Of a stretch of 64,000 nucleotides of DNA, positions 38,259-47,755 are shown piece after piece; within the stretch, counting starts at the first letter, position 1, and each line of letters starts with the position of its first letter. Under the pieces are notes generated by a model, which saw only the letters and a list, made by a program, of their open reading frames with translations, ran no database searches and had not been told where the DNA came from. The stretch spans positions 62,001 through 126,000 of the forward strand of contig NZ_AGFX01000009.1 of the NCBI RefSeq assembly GCF_000236805.1, in the 5' to 3' direction. The stretch is from Paenibacillus peoriae KCTC 3763 (lineage in GTDB: Bacteria; Bacillota; Bacilli; Paenibacillales; Paenibacillaceae). Made by a program: the position numbers and the translations under genes.

Positions 38259-40007
38259 ATGAACCGACTGCTTCATAATACCCGGCTAAGGAACAAGATG
38301 TTGCTGGTCTATTTTCTTTGCATCTTTACACCAATGATCGTGACCAACGCTATTTTTTATAATCTCATCTCGAATAATGTCAGGGAGGGGAGAATCAAGG
38401 ATATCGACCTGGCGGTAGAGCAAATCAAAAACGAATTCCGCTCCCAGGTTGACGATGCGGTGGGATTGTCCTCATTTTTTTACGCCGACCTCAAGACCAA
38501 TGAAATTCTGGAGCGGAATTTTGCCAATACCGAAGATTACGTCGAAGCTTATGACGATTATTTGAGACGGGTGCTAAACAGTTATCACCCCGCTTCCCTG
38601 TATCTCCAGAACATGATGATTTACGTGAACAACCCGACGTTGCTGCATTCCGGTAACATCGGATACCTGTCGGATGAAATCAGATCGGAGGATTGGTATC
38701 GAATGGCGGCGGACAGGCATCGTTCCCAGCCCGTGTTTGCGCGTACGGAAACAGATAACGAGCATTCCGCCAGTTTCTCGCTGATCCGGCGTTTGGACTA
38801 TTTTGCGAATCGGATGTCCAAGGAAAAACTGCTCAAAATCGATTTTAAAACGATCGATCTGGTGTCCCTGTTTTCGAACTTAAACGTAAAGGGGGATATG
38901 TATCTGATTAATCCGGACGGCAGGATCGAGTACACGACAAACGGGGAAATCGACTGGCAGGGCGGGAACGAAACCGCGTTTGTCTCGCTCGGATCGGACA
39001 AAATGATCCGGTTCGTGAAGGAATACCGGGGAGTCAGCTATCTGGAAGGATGGAAGATCGCCGGTATCGTCAGCGAAAGCGAAATCGTTAAGGAAATCCG
39101 TGATTCGCGCAATTTTATTTTATGGTCCGGCTGCGTTATGATGATCATTCCGACCATGATTATTCTTATCATCACCCGATCGATTAACTTACGAGTCATC
39201 CAAATCCTGAAGCAGATGAAAAAAGTGAAAAGCCAAAGTTTTGAAACGATTCAGGGCGAGTCCTACAAGGACGAGATCGGTCAATTGACACTGGAATTCA
39301 ACCGAATGATCCTGCAGATCAAAAGCTTGATCCATGACGTGTACCTGGCGGAAATCCAGAAGAAATCGCTGGAGCTGGAGCGCCGAAAGGCGCAGTTGAA
39401 TGCATTGCAAAGCCAAATGAATCCCCATTTTCTATTCAATGCCCTGGAAACGATCCGGATGAGAAGCTTGCTGAAAAAAGAGCGCGACACCGCTAAGATT
39501 ATCCATAGTATGGCCAAATTCTTCCGGGGCTCCTTGACCTGGAACAAAGACCGGATTCCGGTGGAGGAGGAGATGGAGTTTATTATATGCTTTTTGGACA
39601 TTCAGAAATATCGCTTCGAGGACAAGCTGGACTGCCGGATCGTCGTCGCGCCAGAAGCATATGAATGCCTGGTGCCGAAAATGGCGTTCCTTCCTTTCGT
39701 CGAGAATGCCTGTATCCACGGCATCGAGCCGCTGAAACACGGGGGGATGATTGAGATTCGAATCGACGTCACGGAAGATGAACTGACTTTTACCGTCAGG
39801 GACAACGGGATCGGCATGAACGATGAAACGGTCAGCAAGTTGTACCGTTACTTGGAGGCCGAAGAAACCATGGGGGAACGCATCGGTGTTCAAAACGCGA
39901 TTTACCGAACCAAAATAATCTACGGGGAGAAGATCCGTTTTTCGCTGGACAGCTGTCCGGGTGAAGGGACCTGCGTCATGCTTGGAATCCCGAACGAAAA
40001 GAGTTGA
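38259..40007 (+). CDS. yesM: YesM-like sensor histidine kinase
   Basis: 582 residues. Transmembrane helix 1 is LLVYFLCIFTPMIVTNAIFY; an extracellular Cache-like sensor of about 250 residues follows, then helix 2 (FILWSGCVMMIIPTMIILII) and a HAMP linker. The His-kinase box is LNALQSQMNPHFLFNALETI, with the phosphoacceptor in NPHFLFN, and the ATP-binding part has FLPFVENACIHGI and FTVRDNGIGMN. It pairs with YesN and the LplA-like lipoprotein. The ligand is probably a xylo- or arabino-oligosaccharide bound outside the cell or presented by the lipoprotein. Confidence 0.92.
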   Translation: MNRLLHNTRLRNKMLLVYFLCIFTPMIVTNAIFYNLISNNVREGRIKDIDLAVEQIKNEFRSQVDDAVGLSSFFYADLKTNEILERNFANTEDYVEAYDDYLRRVLNSYHPASLYLQNMMIYVNNPTLLHSGNIGYLSDEIRSEDWYRMAADRHRSQPVFARTETDNEHSASFSLIRRLDYFANRMSKEKLLKIDFKTIDLVSLFSNLNVKGDMYLINPDGRIEYTTNGEIDWQGGNETAFVSLGSDKMIRFVKEYRGVSYLEGWKIAGIVSESEIVKEIRDSRNFILWSGCVMMIIPTMIILIITRSINLRVIQILKQMKKVKSQSFETIQGESYKDEIGQLTLEFNRMILQIKSLIHDVYLAEIQKKSLELERRKAQLNALQSQMNPHFLFNALETIRMRSLLKKERDTAKIIHSMAKFFRGSLTWNKDRIPVEEEMEFIICFLDIQKYRFEDKLDCRIVVAPEAYECLVPKMAFLPFVENACIHGIEPLKHGGMIEIRIDVTEDELTFTVRDNGIGMNDETVSKLYRYLEAEETMGERIGVQNAIYRTKIIYGEKIRFSLDSCPGEGTCVMLGIPNEKS

Positions 40008-40131
40008 CCGCCGAAACAAATACTGAAATTTTTAAAGGAAGTCCCATAGTTCTCCGGATAACCCAAAATCAAAAATGCTTTTACACTGTTCCTGTAAATA
40101 CCAATCAACAAGCGAAAGGGGAAGATCGGTT

Positions 40132-41832
40132 TTGACAAAAAAGAAATTTTGGGTTCTCTTTCTGGTCGCGGTATTTCTGTTGTCTGTAATATCCGCTTGT
40201 TCCAACGGCAAAAGCAACAATAAAGCCGTGGGCGAGACAGGCAACAACCCAGAAGAAAGCAACAAGCAGGACAAGGTCACCTTTACGATCTATAATGGCG
40301 TAGCCGGATCCAAGGATGGCAATACAAACGAGACCACCCTCGGAAAAATACTGGAAGATCAAACGGGGGTCAATTTCAAACTGGAGTTTCTGGTCGGCGA
40401 CCTGAACACGAAAATTGGTACGATGATCGCCGCGAACGAGTATCCGGACGTGCTGATTCCGGATGCGACGATGGGAAGCGTTTTGAACGCGGGCGTATTC
40501 ATCCCGCTTGACGATTTGATCGAGGAGCACGGTCCGAATATCAAACGGGTATTCGGACCATATTTTAACCAACTGAGAGCTGAAGATGGCAAACTTTATT
40601 TCCTTCCGATCACCGTGCAGGTCGGCGACTTCGTTCCGGCCCCAGAGCCCGGAGCTGCATTTTGGATTCAACGCCGCGTCTTGGCCGAGGCCGGCTATCC
40701 GAAAGTCAAAACGTTGGATCAATATATAGAACTGATCAGAAATTATGTAAAAAAACACAAGGATGAAAATTTGACAGGCATGATCACCCTCACGCATGAC
40801 TGGAGATTTTTTGCGACTTCCAATCCGCCGATGCACCTCATGGGTTACCCGAACGACGGCGAAGTCATCGTTGATCCGGAAACGTTTGAAGCCAGGACGT
40901 ACGCGGCTTCCGACGCGACGAAAAGATGGCTGAAGACGCTGAACGAGTTAAATACGGAAGATCTGTTCGACAAGGCTTCTTTTGTGGACAATTACGACCA
41001 ATATATCTCCAAATTAATCTCTCATAAAGTGCTTGGCTTTTTTGATTACAAATGGCAGGTGGGAAATGCGCTCAATGTCCTGAAGGACGCGGCGCGCAAG
41101 GACCCTGCCCAGGACGCTTACAACTACTTCCCGCTTCCCGTTACCTTTGATGAGAACACGCCGGATGCGTATGTCGACGCCGAAGGCGGATTGGCAACGA
41201 ACCGCGGCATCGGCATTACGGTCAGCGCGAAAGACCCGGTAAGAATCATCCAATATTTCGACAATATGCTGACGGAAGAAAACCAAACCCTATTGTCTTG
41301 GGGCATCGAAGGCAAAACCTATGAAGTCAACGAACAAGGCCGCTTTTACCGGACACAGGAACAGATCAACATGATCGACGAAGCTTTTAACGAGAAGTTC
41401 GGCTTTAAATATTACAATTGGAACTGGCCGACGTACAACGCCAATTCCACGCTCGCGAACGGGAATGCCCGGGGCGTGGCTTTTCAGCCCGAAGTTTTCC
41501 AGATGAGTCTGACGCAAGCCGATAAGGCCATTTTGGACAAATACGGCGTGCAAACTTACAGTCAAATGTTCGCGACGCCGAAGTTTCGCCCTTGGCATCC
41601 TGCCTGGGGATTCGCCAAGGAACTAAATTCGCCGCAACAGCTGTGGGAAACGGCCAAGGATGAACTGACGAAGAAATACTTCCCAAAACTCGTGCTTGCA
41701 ACGCCGGATAAGTTTGAATCGGTGTGGAAGGAATACTTGAACGAATTCGGCAAGCTCGACACGGCCGACTATGAAAAGTGGACGACGGAGCAAGCGCGGG
41801 AGAAAGTCAAAATCGTTACCGGCGGTAAATAA
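40132..41832 (+). CDS. LplA-like extracellular solute-binding lipoprotein
   Basis: 566 residues from TTG at 40132, with AAAGGGGAAG upstream. The N-terminus KKKFWVLFLVAVFLLSVISAC is a lipoprotein signal with Cys at the lipobox. The mature part (KVTFTIYNGVAGSKDGNTNE, GMITLTHDWRFFATSNPPMH, LATNRGIGITVSAKDPVRII) matches the large type-I binding proteins (LplA, YtcQ) of sugar ABC importers. It should capture oligosaccharides from xylan or pectin breakdown. In intact relatives LplB and LplC permeases follow. Here only a relic of LplB remains, so uptake must use another permease or is lost. Confidence 0.9.
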   Translation: MTKKKFWVLFLVAVFLLSVISACSNGKSNNKAVGETGNNPEESNKQDKVTFTIYNGVAGSKDGNTNETTLGKILEDQTGVNFKLEFLVGDLNTKIGTMIAANEYPDVLIPDATMGSVLNAGVFIPLDDLIEEHGPNIKRVFGPYFNQLRAEDGKLYFLPITVQVGDFVPAPEPGAAFWIQRRVLAEAGYPKVKTLDQYIELIRNYVKKHKDENLTGMITLTHDWRFFATSNPPMHLMGYPNDGEVIVDPETFEARTYAASDATKRWLKTLNELNTEDLFDKASFVDNYDQYISKLISHKVLGFFDYKWQVGNALNVLKDAARKDPAQDAYNYFPLPVTFDENTPDAYVDAEGGLATNRGIGITVSAKDPVRIIQYFDNMLTEENQTLLSWGIEGKTYEVNEQGRFYRTQEQINMIDEAFNEKFGFKYYNWNWPTYNANSTLANGNARGVAFQPEVFQMSLTQADKAILDKYGVQTYSQMFATPKFRPWHPAWGFAKELNSPQQLWETAKDELTKKYFPKLVLATPDKFESVWKEYLNEFGKLDTADYEKWTTEQAREKVKIVTGGK

Positions 41833-41868
41833 TCGATAGACAGTTTTTAACGGGAGGAGAGAATAGTA

Positions 41869-42420
<552 letters not shown>

Positions 42421-42760
42421 AGCTCAGCTTTCTCGGCCCATGCTTCCAACTGGAAAGGAAGATGGGTTTTTTTGCATTTCCGGCAAAAGCGCGTTTATAG
42501 TCTCGAACTGATTTGCGCTTCGAGACAGGATGGACGCAAAAATTTTCCCCGATATAATTTAATATTTTAAAAGAAAGTTCAATAAAATCAGAAAAAATTC
42601 TATTAAATTTTATAGCCAATCCATTTATAGTGAAATTATAAAAATGCAATTTATTTCTATTATATGATTTTTAAGGAGGGTGATCGGACGTGAAAGTTTG
42701 TTCGAAGATTTGATCTCTGGTTTGATTCCATTTAGAGGCTAAACGAAAGGAGACGTGAAA

Positions 42761-44449
42761 GTGATTGGAAAGAAATCTTGTTTGGTTTCGATAACGCTTA
42801 CATTAATGATGATTTTCATGGCCCCCGAATTGCATGCTGCGCAGGACCAAAACACTTTTGAGAATCCGATTATATGGGGGGATGTGCCCGATCCCGATGT
42901 AATCAGAGTTGGAAACACTTTCTATATGACGAGTACAACGATGCACATGAACCCGGGTGTTCCGATCATGAAGTCCCATGATCTCGTCAATTGGGAAATT
43001 GTGAACTATGTTTACGATACATTGGGGGATTTGGACACACAAGCTTTAAGGAATGGTCAAAATGAGTATGGCAAAGGCTCGTGGGCCAGCAGTCTTCGGT
43101 ATCATAACGGCACCTATTATGTAGTTTTTTCATCCAGCATCGCGGGGAAGACTTTCATCTACCGGACGCAAGATATTGAAAACGGTCCGTGGACAAGCTC
43201 CACAATCGGTTTTTACCATGACATGTCACTCTTGTTTGATGACGATGGGAGAGTGTATCTCGTTCATGGGAGTGGAGATATTCGCATTACTGAGCTTACT
43301 TCGGGTGCCACCGCCGTCAAACCGGGCGGGTTAAATCAGGTCATTATTCCCAACGCCAGTTCGATAGCGGGTCCTAACGTAGGACTCCCGGCAGAGGGGG
43401 CGCATATTCAAAAAATCAACGGCAAGTATTACGTTTTCCTGATCACCTGGCCGCAGGGAGCCGGCCGCACCCAATTGGTATTTAGAGCGGATCGTATTAC
43501 GGGTCCTTATGAAGGTCGGGTCGCTTTGGACTATGAGGGCATCGCCCAAGGAGGGATCGTGGATACGCCTGACGGTAAGTGGTACGGGTTGCTGTTCCAG
43601 GATCATGGCTCCGTAGGACGCATCCCCTTTATTGTTCCGGTTACCTGGCAAAACAGCTGGCCGATATTCGGCGTGAATGGCCAGGTCCCCACGCAGATGC
43701 AAAAGCCGGTCACCGGCGTGAATTCGAATGAATGGTTTGTGGCCTCCGATGAATTCAATCAATCCCGGCTTCCGCTGGTATGGCAATGGAACCACAATCC
43801 CGACAACAATCTTTGGTCTCTTAAGGCGCGTTCCGGATATCTGAGACTGACGACCGGAAGAACCAGTACAAGTATTTTGGATGCTCATAACTCGCTGACT
43901 CAAAGAACCTTTGGCCCGGAAAGCTCCGGACGGATCGCGATAGACGTAAGCCGCATGAAAAACGGCGATTATGCGGGGCTTGCGGCGCTTCAGAAGAGCT
44001 ACGGGTTCATTGGCGTCAAAATGTCCGGCAATTCCAAATCGATCGTGATGGTCAACGGCAGCGGGACAACGCCGCTGGAAGTGGCCAGCGTGCCGCTTGC
44101 ACAGAACGATGTGTATTTAAAGGTGGAAATGGATTTCAAAAACAAAACCGATAAAGCCTATTTTTATTACAGTCTGGACGGAAACCGATGGACAGCGATC
44201 GGCAACAGGCTGCAGATGAGCTACACGATACCACATTTCATGGGTTATCGATTTGCCATCTTTAATTATGCGACTCAATCGGTCGGCGGATACGTGGATG
44301 TCGATTATTTCCGAATCGAAAACCGGATAACGGGAACGGAAAGTTCCGGAAAAGCCCATGTGCAAAGCGGCTCGGTAAATAAACTGCAGAATACCCACAG
44401 CGGTAAGATGAGCGGTATCGATGGTATGTCCATGGGCAATGGCGGGTAG
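42761..44449 (+). CDS. Secreted GH43 beta-xylosidase/arabinofuranosidase
   Basis: 562 residues. I take the GTG at 42761 (GGAG 8 nt upstream) over a GTG at 42755, which is too close. A signal peptide (SITLTLMMIFMAPELHA) is present. The five-bladed propeller shows the catalytic triad: base Asp in WGDVPDPDVIRVG, modulator Asp in FYHDMSLLFDDDG, acid Glu in PAEGAHIQKINGKYY. A C-terminal concanavalin-like GH43_C2 domain (FVASDEFNQSRLPLVWQWNH) follows. The last 25 residues are the beginning of a ricin-type lectin repeat cut by a TAG; three nonsense codons lie in the remaining in-frame module. It should trim xylo-oligosaccharides or arabinoxylan outside the cell. Confidence 0.87.
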   Translation: MIGKKSCLVSITLTLMMIFMAPELHAAQDQNTFENPIIWGDVPDPDVIRVGNTFYMTSTTMHMNPGVPIMKSHDLVNWEIVNYVYDTLGDLDTQALRNGQNEYGKGSWASSLRYHNGTYYVVFSSSIAGKTFIYRTQDIENGPWTSSTIGFYHDMSLLFDDDGRVYLVHGSGDIRITELTSGATAVKPGGLNQVIIPNASSIAGPNVGLPAEGAHIQKINGKYYVFLITWPQGAGRTQLVFRADRITGPYEGRVALDYEGIAQGGIVDTPDGKWYGLLFQDHGSVGRIPFIVPVTWQNSWPIFGVNGQVPTQMQKPVTGVNSNEWFVASDEFNQSRLPLVWQWNHNPDNNLWSLKARSGYLRLTTGRTSTSILDAHNSLTQRTFGPESSGRIAIDVSRMKNGDYAGLAALQKSYGFIGVKMSGNSKSIVMVNGSGTTPLEVASVPLAQNDVYLKVEMDFKNKTDKAYFYYSLDGNRWTAIGNRLQMSYTIPHFMGYRFAIFNYATQSVGGYVDVDYFRIENRITGTESSGKAHVQSGSVNKLQNTHSGKMSGIDGMSMGNGG

Positions 44450-44512
44450 GCCGTGTAATGAGACGATAGCGGCACGGCGGATCATAACTGGACATTGGAA
44501 TTTCTCGGATAA
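44369..44512 (+). pseudogene. Decayed ricin-type lectin module, copy 1
   Basis: In frame with the GH43 protein: VNKLQNTHSGKMSGIDGMSM, GNGG, stop (TAG 44447), AV, stop (TAA 44456), stop (TGA 44459), DDSGTADHNWTLEFLG, stop. Against copy 2, the three stops correspond to a Gln, a Gln and a Trp codon, each changed by a C-to-T or G-to-A transition. No indel is present, so the module was once the C-terminus of the enzyme. Confidence 0.7.
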
Positions 44513-44595
44513 GTTTCCGGTTCACAACCTGTCGTTATCTTATGCTCCACGTTCAGTCATAAGATCTCCAAAATCCAATACTGGGAGGCAATTTT

Positions 44596-45561
44596 ATGTA
44601 TCCGGTAAAGTCAAAACTTTTGCATGTATTGACCGCTTTGGTCATGGTGGTATCTCTGATGGTGTTTTCCTCGCCGCAAATAGCGAGTGCGGGGCTTGCG
44701 TCAGGCTCCAAGTTTTTAGGCAACATTATCGCTGGCTCTGTTCCCTCCAATTTTGCTGCTTATTGGAACCAAGTCACACCTGAGAACTCTACAAAATGGG
44801 GTTCCGTCGAAGGTGTACGCGGTTCCATGAACTGGTCGCAAGCGGATATGGCCTATAACTATGCCAAGGCTAAAGGCTTCCCGTTCAAATTTCATACGCT
44901 CGTATGGGGAAACCAAGAGCCGGGGTGGATTTCCGGGCTATCGGCTCCGAATCAAAAGGCTGAGGTTATCGAATGGATTAAAGCGGCCGGTCAAAAATAC
45001 CGCAACACGGAATTCGTTGATGTCGTGAACGAACCGCTGCACGCCAAGCCTTCTTACCGGAATGCGATCGGCGGTGACGGCTCTACGGGATGGGATTGGG
45101 TCATCTGGTCGTTCGAGCAAGCTAGACAGGCGTTCCCGAATTCCAAACTATTGATTAACGAATACGGCATTATCAGCGATCCAAATGCGGCACGGCAATA
45201 CGTTCAGATTATAAACTTGTTAAAGGCCAGAGGTTTGATTGACGGCATCGGCATTCAATGTCACCATTTTAATATGAATACCGTTTCCGTAAGCACGATG
45301 AACAGCGTTCTCAACACGCTGGCCGCTACCGGGCTGCCAATTTACGTCTCGGAGTTGGATATAACGGGCGACGACGCGACTCAATTGCAAAGATACCAAC
45401 AAAAATTTCCGGTCCTATGGGAACACCCGAACGTAAAAGGCATCACGCTCTGGGGGTATATTCAAGGACAAACATGGGTGGATGGCTCTCATCTTATCAC
45501 CAGTTCGGGCGCCGAACGTCCGGCCATGACATGGTTGAAGAGTTATCTTGCCGGGAGATGA
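44596..45561 (+). CDS. Secreted GH10 endo-1,4-beta-xylanase
   Basis: 321 residues with a signal peptide (LLHVLTALVMVVSLMVFSSP, cleavage after ASA). The GH10 barrel shows NSTKWGSVEGVRGSMNWSQA, HTLVWGNQEPGW, acid/base Glu146 in DVVNEPLH and nucleophile Glu253 in YVSELDITG, plus GIGIQCHHFN and WGYIQGQTW. It hydrolyses internal xylan linkages outside the cell. GGGAGG precedes the ATG. The domain is complete, and translation stops at a TGA directly followed in the same frame by an intact lectin repeat (45562-45724), so a longer two-domain protein could arise by readthrough or existed before. Confidence 0.93.
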   Translation: MYPVKSKLLHVLTALVMVVSLMVFSSPQIASAGLASGSKFLGNIIAGSVPSNFAAYWNQVTPENSTKWGSVEGVRGSMNWSQADMAYNYAKAKGFPFKFHTLVWGNQEPGWISGLSAPNQKAEVIEWIKAAGQKYRNTEFVDVVNEPLHAKPSYRNAIGGDGSTGWDWVIWSFEQARQAFPNSKLLINEYGIISDPNAARQYVQIINLLKARGLIDGIGIQCHHFNMNTVSVSTMNSVLNTLAATGLPIYVSELDITGDDATQLQRYQQKFPVLWEHPNVKGITLWGYIQGQTWVDGSHLITSSGAERPAMTWLKSYLAGR

Positions 45562-45724
45562 ACGCAGTTTCCGCTTGAAAACGGACGCGTGTATAAAATT
45601 CGGAATGCCCATAGCAACTTAGTGATCGGCATCGATGGCATGTCCACGGTCAATGGCAGGCAAGCCGTGCAATGGGACGAAAACGGTACGGCGGATTATA
45701 ACTGGAGATTCACACTTGTTAGAT
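45559..45724 (+). pseudogene. Ricin-type lectin module, copy 2, behind an in-frame TGA
   Basis: Directly after the GH10 stop and in the same frame: TQFPLENGRVYKIRNAHSNL, VIGIDGMSTVNGRQAVQWDE, NGTADYNWRFTLVR, then TAG. It is one beta-trefoil repeat with the QxW element (QAVQW) intact. It is either a carbohydrate-binding tail lost through one nonsense change or a readthrough product. Confidence 0.65.
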
Positions 45725-45748
45725 AGCTCATACAAGGAGGGGAATGAA

Positions 45749-47305
45749 ATGAAAAAAAGAAGTCGAATAAAAGCTTTATTAATGGTCTTTGTCATGCTGT
45801 GGGTGGGAGTGTTGAACGGTCAGGTTGTGCAGGCGGAAACAGCGGCGATCGCTAAAACTCCGGGCAACTCCAATCCATTAATGGATCACAAGTTGGGGGC
45901 CGATCCATCCGCGCTGGTCTATAACGGTAGAGTCTATATTTATATGTCAAGCGATGCTTATGAATATGACAGTAACGGAAAGATCAAGTCCAACTCGTTC
46001 AGCAATTTAAATAAAGTGCATCTAATCTCATCCGACGATATGGTGAACTGGACGGATCACGGGGCTATTCCGGTGGCCGGACCAAGCGGCATAGCCAAAT
46101 GGGCGTCGGGTTCTTGGGCGCCGGCCGCAGCACACAAAAAAATTAATGGCCAGGATAAGTTCTTCCTTTATTTTGCCAATGGTGCTGGAGGGATCGGTGT
46201 ACTCACGGCGGATAGTCCGATCGGACCGTGGGCGGATCCGCTAGGAAAAGCGCTGGTTTCCAGGAGTACCCCGGGAGTCAGCGGCGTTGTTTGGTTATTT
46301 GATCCGGCTGTTCTGGTAGATGATAACGGCTCCGGCTATTTATATTTTGGCGGGGGAATTCCTGGCGGTGATAATCCAACTCAAAATCAATGGGCAAATC
46401 CCAAGACGGCCCGCGCCATCAAATTAAGCAACGATATGATTCATACCGAAGGCAGTGCGCAATTGATTGACGCCCCTTTCTTTTTTGAAGATTCAGGGAT
46501 TCACAAGTATAACGGAAAATACTATTATTCCTATTGCTCCAACTTTGGCGGAAATCATCCGGCGGGTAGTCCGCCTTCCGGTGAAATCGCCTATATGGTG
46601 AGCGACAACCCTATGGGACCGTTTACTTATGTGAAATCCATCTTGAGAAATCCGTCTGTGTTCTTCGGCGTCGGGGGCAATAATCACCACACCATTTTTC
46701 ACTTTAATAATAAGTGGTATATTACCTACCATGCTCAAACCGTCAGTAAAGCCCTTTTAGGTGACGGAATGGGGTACCGTTCCCCTCATATCAATGAACT
46801 GACGTATAGCGGGAATGAAATCGTACCGGTTCAGGGCACAATGCGGGGTGTTTCGCAGATTAAGAACCTAAATCCGTATCAAAGAACCGAGGCGGAAACT
46901 ATCGGGTGGAACGGCGGTATTCTGACGGAGGTTTCCCAAGCGCCTGGCGGTATGGTGTCAAGCGTAAATATGAATGTAACCGATATCCACAACGGGGACT
47001 GGGTTGCAGTGGGGAACGCCGATTTTAGAGCAACCGGCGCAACATCGTTCAAAGCTAACGTCGCGTCAACGGTGGGAGGACAGATCGAAATTCACCTCGA
47101 CAGTCCAACAGGACAGGTGATCGGCACGCTTAATGTTTCTCCTACAGGGGGGAACCAGGTATGGAGATTACAAGAAACGAATGTTAATCGGGTGACAGGC
47201 GTTCATAATATCTACTTTATGTTTAAAGGCGCAAACGGCCAGCGTTTATTTAACTTCGACTACTGGCAATTTGCTACTTCTTCCAGCGGGGGAGACGCCG
47301 GTTGA
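45749..47305 (+). CDS. xynD: Arabinoxylan arabinofuranohydrolase, GH43 + CBM6 (XynD-like)
   Basis: 518 residues from the ATG at 45749 (AAGGAGGGG upstream), close to the 513 I recall for Bacillus XynD. Signal peptide: LLMVFVMLWVGVLNG...VQA. Catalytic GH43 positions: Asp in KLGADPSALVYNGRVY, Asp in VWLFDPAVLVDDNG, Glu in FFFEDSGIHKYNGKYY. A CBM6 follows (YQRTEAETIGWNGGILTEVS, FDYWQF). The enzyme removes arabinose side chains from arabinoxylan. The very C-terminus SSSGGDAG runs into a third broken lectin copy in another frame. Neighbours GH10 and GH30 complete the attack on glucurono-arabinoxylan. Confidence 0.92.
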   Translation: MKKRSRIKALLMVFVMLWVGVLNGQVVQAETAAIAKTPGNSNPLMDHKLGADPSALVYNGRVYIYMSSDAYEYDSNGKIKSNSFSNLNKVHLISSDDMVNWTDHGAIPVAGPSGIAKWASGSWAPAAAHKKINGQDKFFLYFANGAGGIGVLTADSPIGPWADPLGKALVSRSTPGVSGVVWLFDPAVLVDDNGSGYLYFGGGIPGGDNPTQNQWANPKTARAIKLSNDMIHTEGSAQLIDAPFFFEDSGIHKYNGKYYYSYCSNFGGNHPAGSPPSGEIAYMVSDNPMGPFTYVKSILRNPSVFFGVGGNNHHTIFHFNNKWYITYHAQTVSKALLGDGMGYRSPHINELTYSGNEIVPVQGTMRGVSQIKNLNPYQRTEAETIGWNGGILTEVSQAPGGMVSSVNMNVTDIHNGDWVAVGNADFRATGATSFKANVASTVGGQIEIHLDSPTGQVIGTLNVSPTGGNQVWRLQETNVNRVTGVHNIYFMFKGANGQRLFNFDYWQFATSSSGGDAG

Positions 47306-47430
47306 AAACGGCCCCGTATAAAAGGTTCAGAACGTACACAGCAACATAGTGATCGGCATAAATGGCATGTCCACGGCCAATGCGGGCAGGCGGTTCAATA
47401 GGACGACAAAGGTACGGTGGACCATGAAGG
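47299..47430 (+). pseudogene. Decayed ricin-type lectin module, copy 3
   Basis: Two nucleotides out of phase with xynD: PVENGPV, stop, KVQNVHSNIVIGINGMSTAN, then after another shift QAVQ, stop (TAG in place of Trp), DDKGTVDHE. It aligns with copies 1 and 2 over the whole repeat but has at least two indels and a nonsense change. Confidence 0.65.
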
Positions 47431-47481
47431 GCAGCTCGCGCCTGTGGGCCTATGTAAGACACCATCATAGGGAAGGAGACC

Positions 47482-47685
47482 GTCGTGCTCGCAGGCGATG
47501 GCGACGGTAAGCTCTATCAGCTCATTCAAGAACTCAATCACAACCAGTATTCTGGGTTCATGCCTTTGGAGCCGCATTTAAAGGACGCCTGAAGGTTCGA
47601 GGGCTTTACGAATCTCCAATTTTTCGTTGAGGCCTCCACAGCGATTAAGCGATTGCTGGTGGAGGAAGCAATAAAGTGGAATTGA
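47482..47685 (+). pseudogene. Sugar phosphate isomerase/epimerase relic (C-terminal)
   Basis: VVLAGDGDGKLYQLIQELNH, QYSGFMPLEPHLKDA, stop (TGA at 47590), RFEGFTNLQFFVEASTAIKR, LLVEEAIKWN, stop. GDGDG, SGFxxLEPHL and a final helix before the stop are typical of xylose-isomerase-like TIM-barrel proteins. Only the end survives, with an internal nonsense codon. The remaining 47431-47755 has no gene. Confidence 0.6.
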
Positions 47686-47755
47686 CAGGCCGTATATTTA
47701 TTCATGCGAGTGCGTCCTGATTTGCAATCCAAAAAAATTAGGGAGGAGCAGATTC

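Noticed and set aside
45635-45748. Upstream extension of xynD beginning MACPRSMAGKPCNGT
   Set aside because: It is the out-of-phase reading of lectin copy 2; the same false peptide arises at 44421 from copy 1. The real start at 45749 has its own ribosome-binding site and signal peptide.
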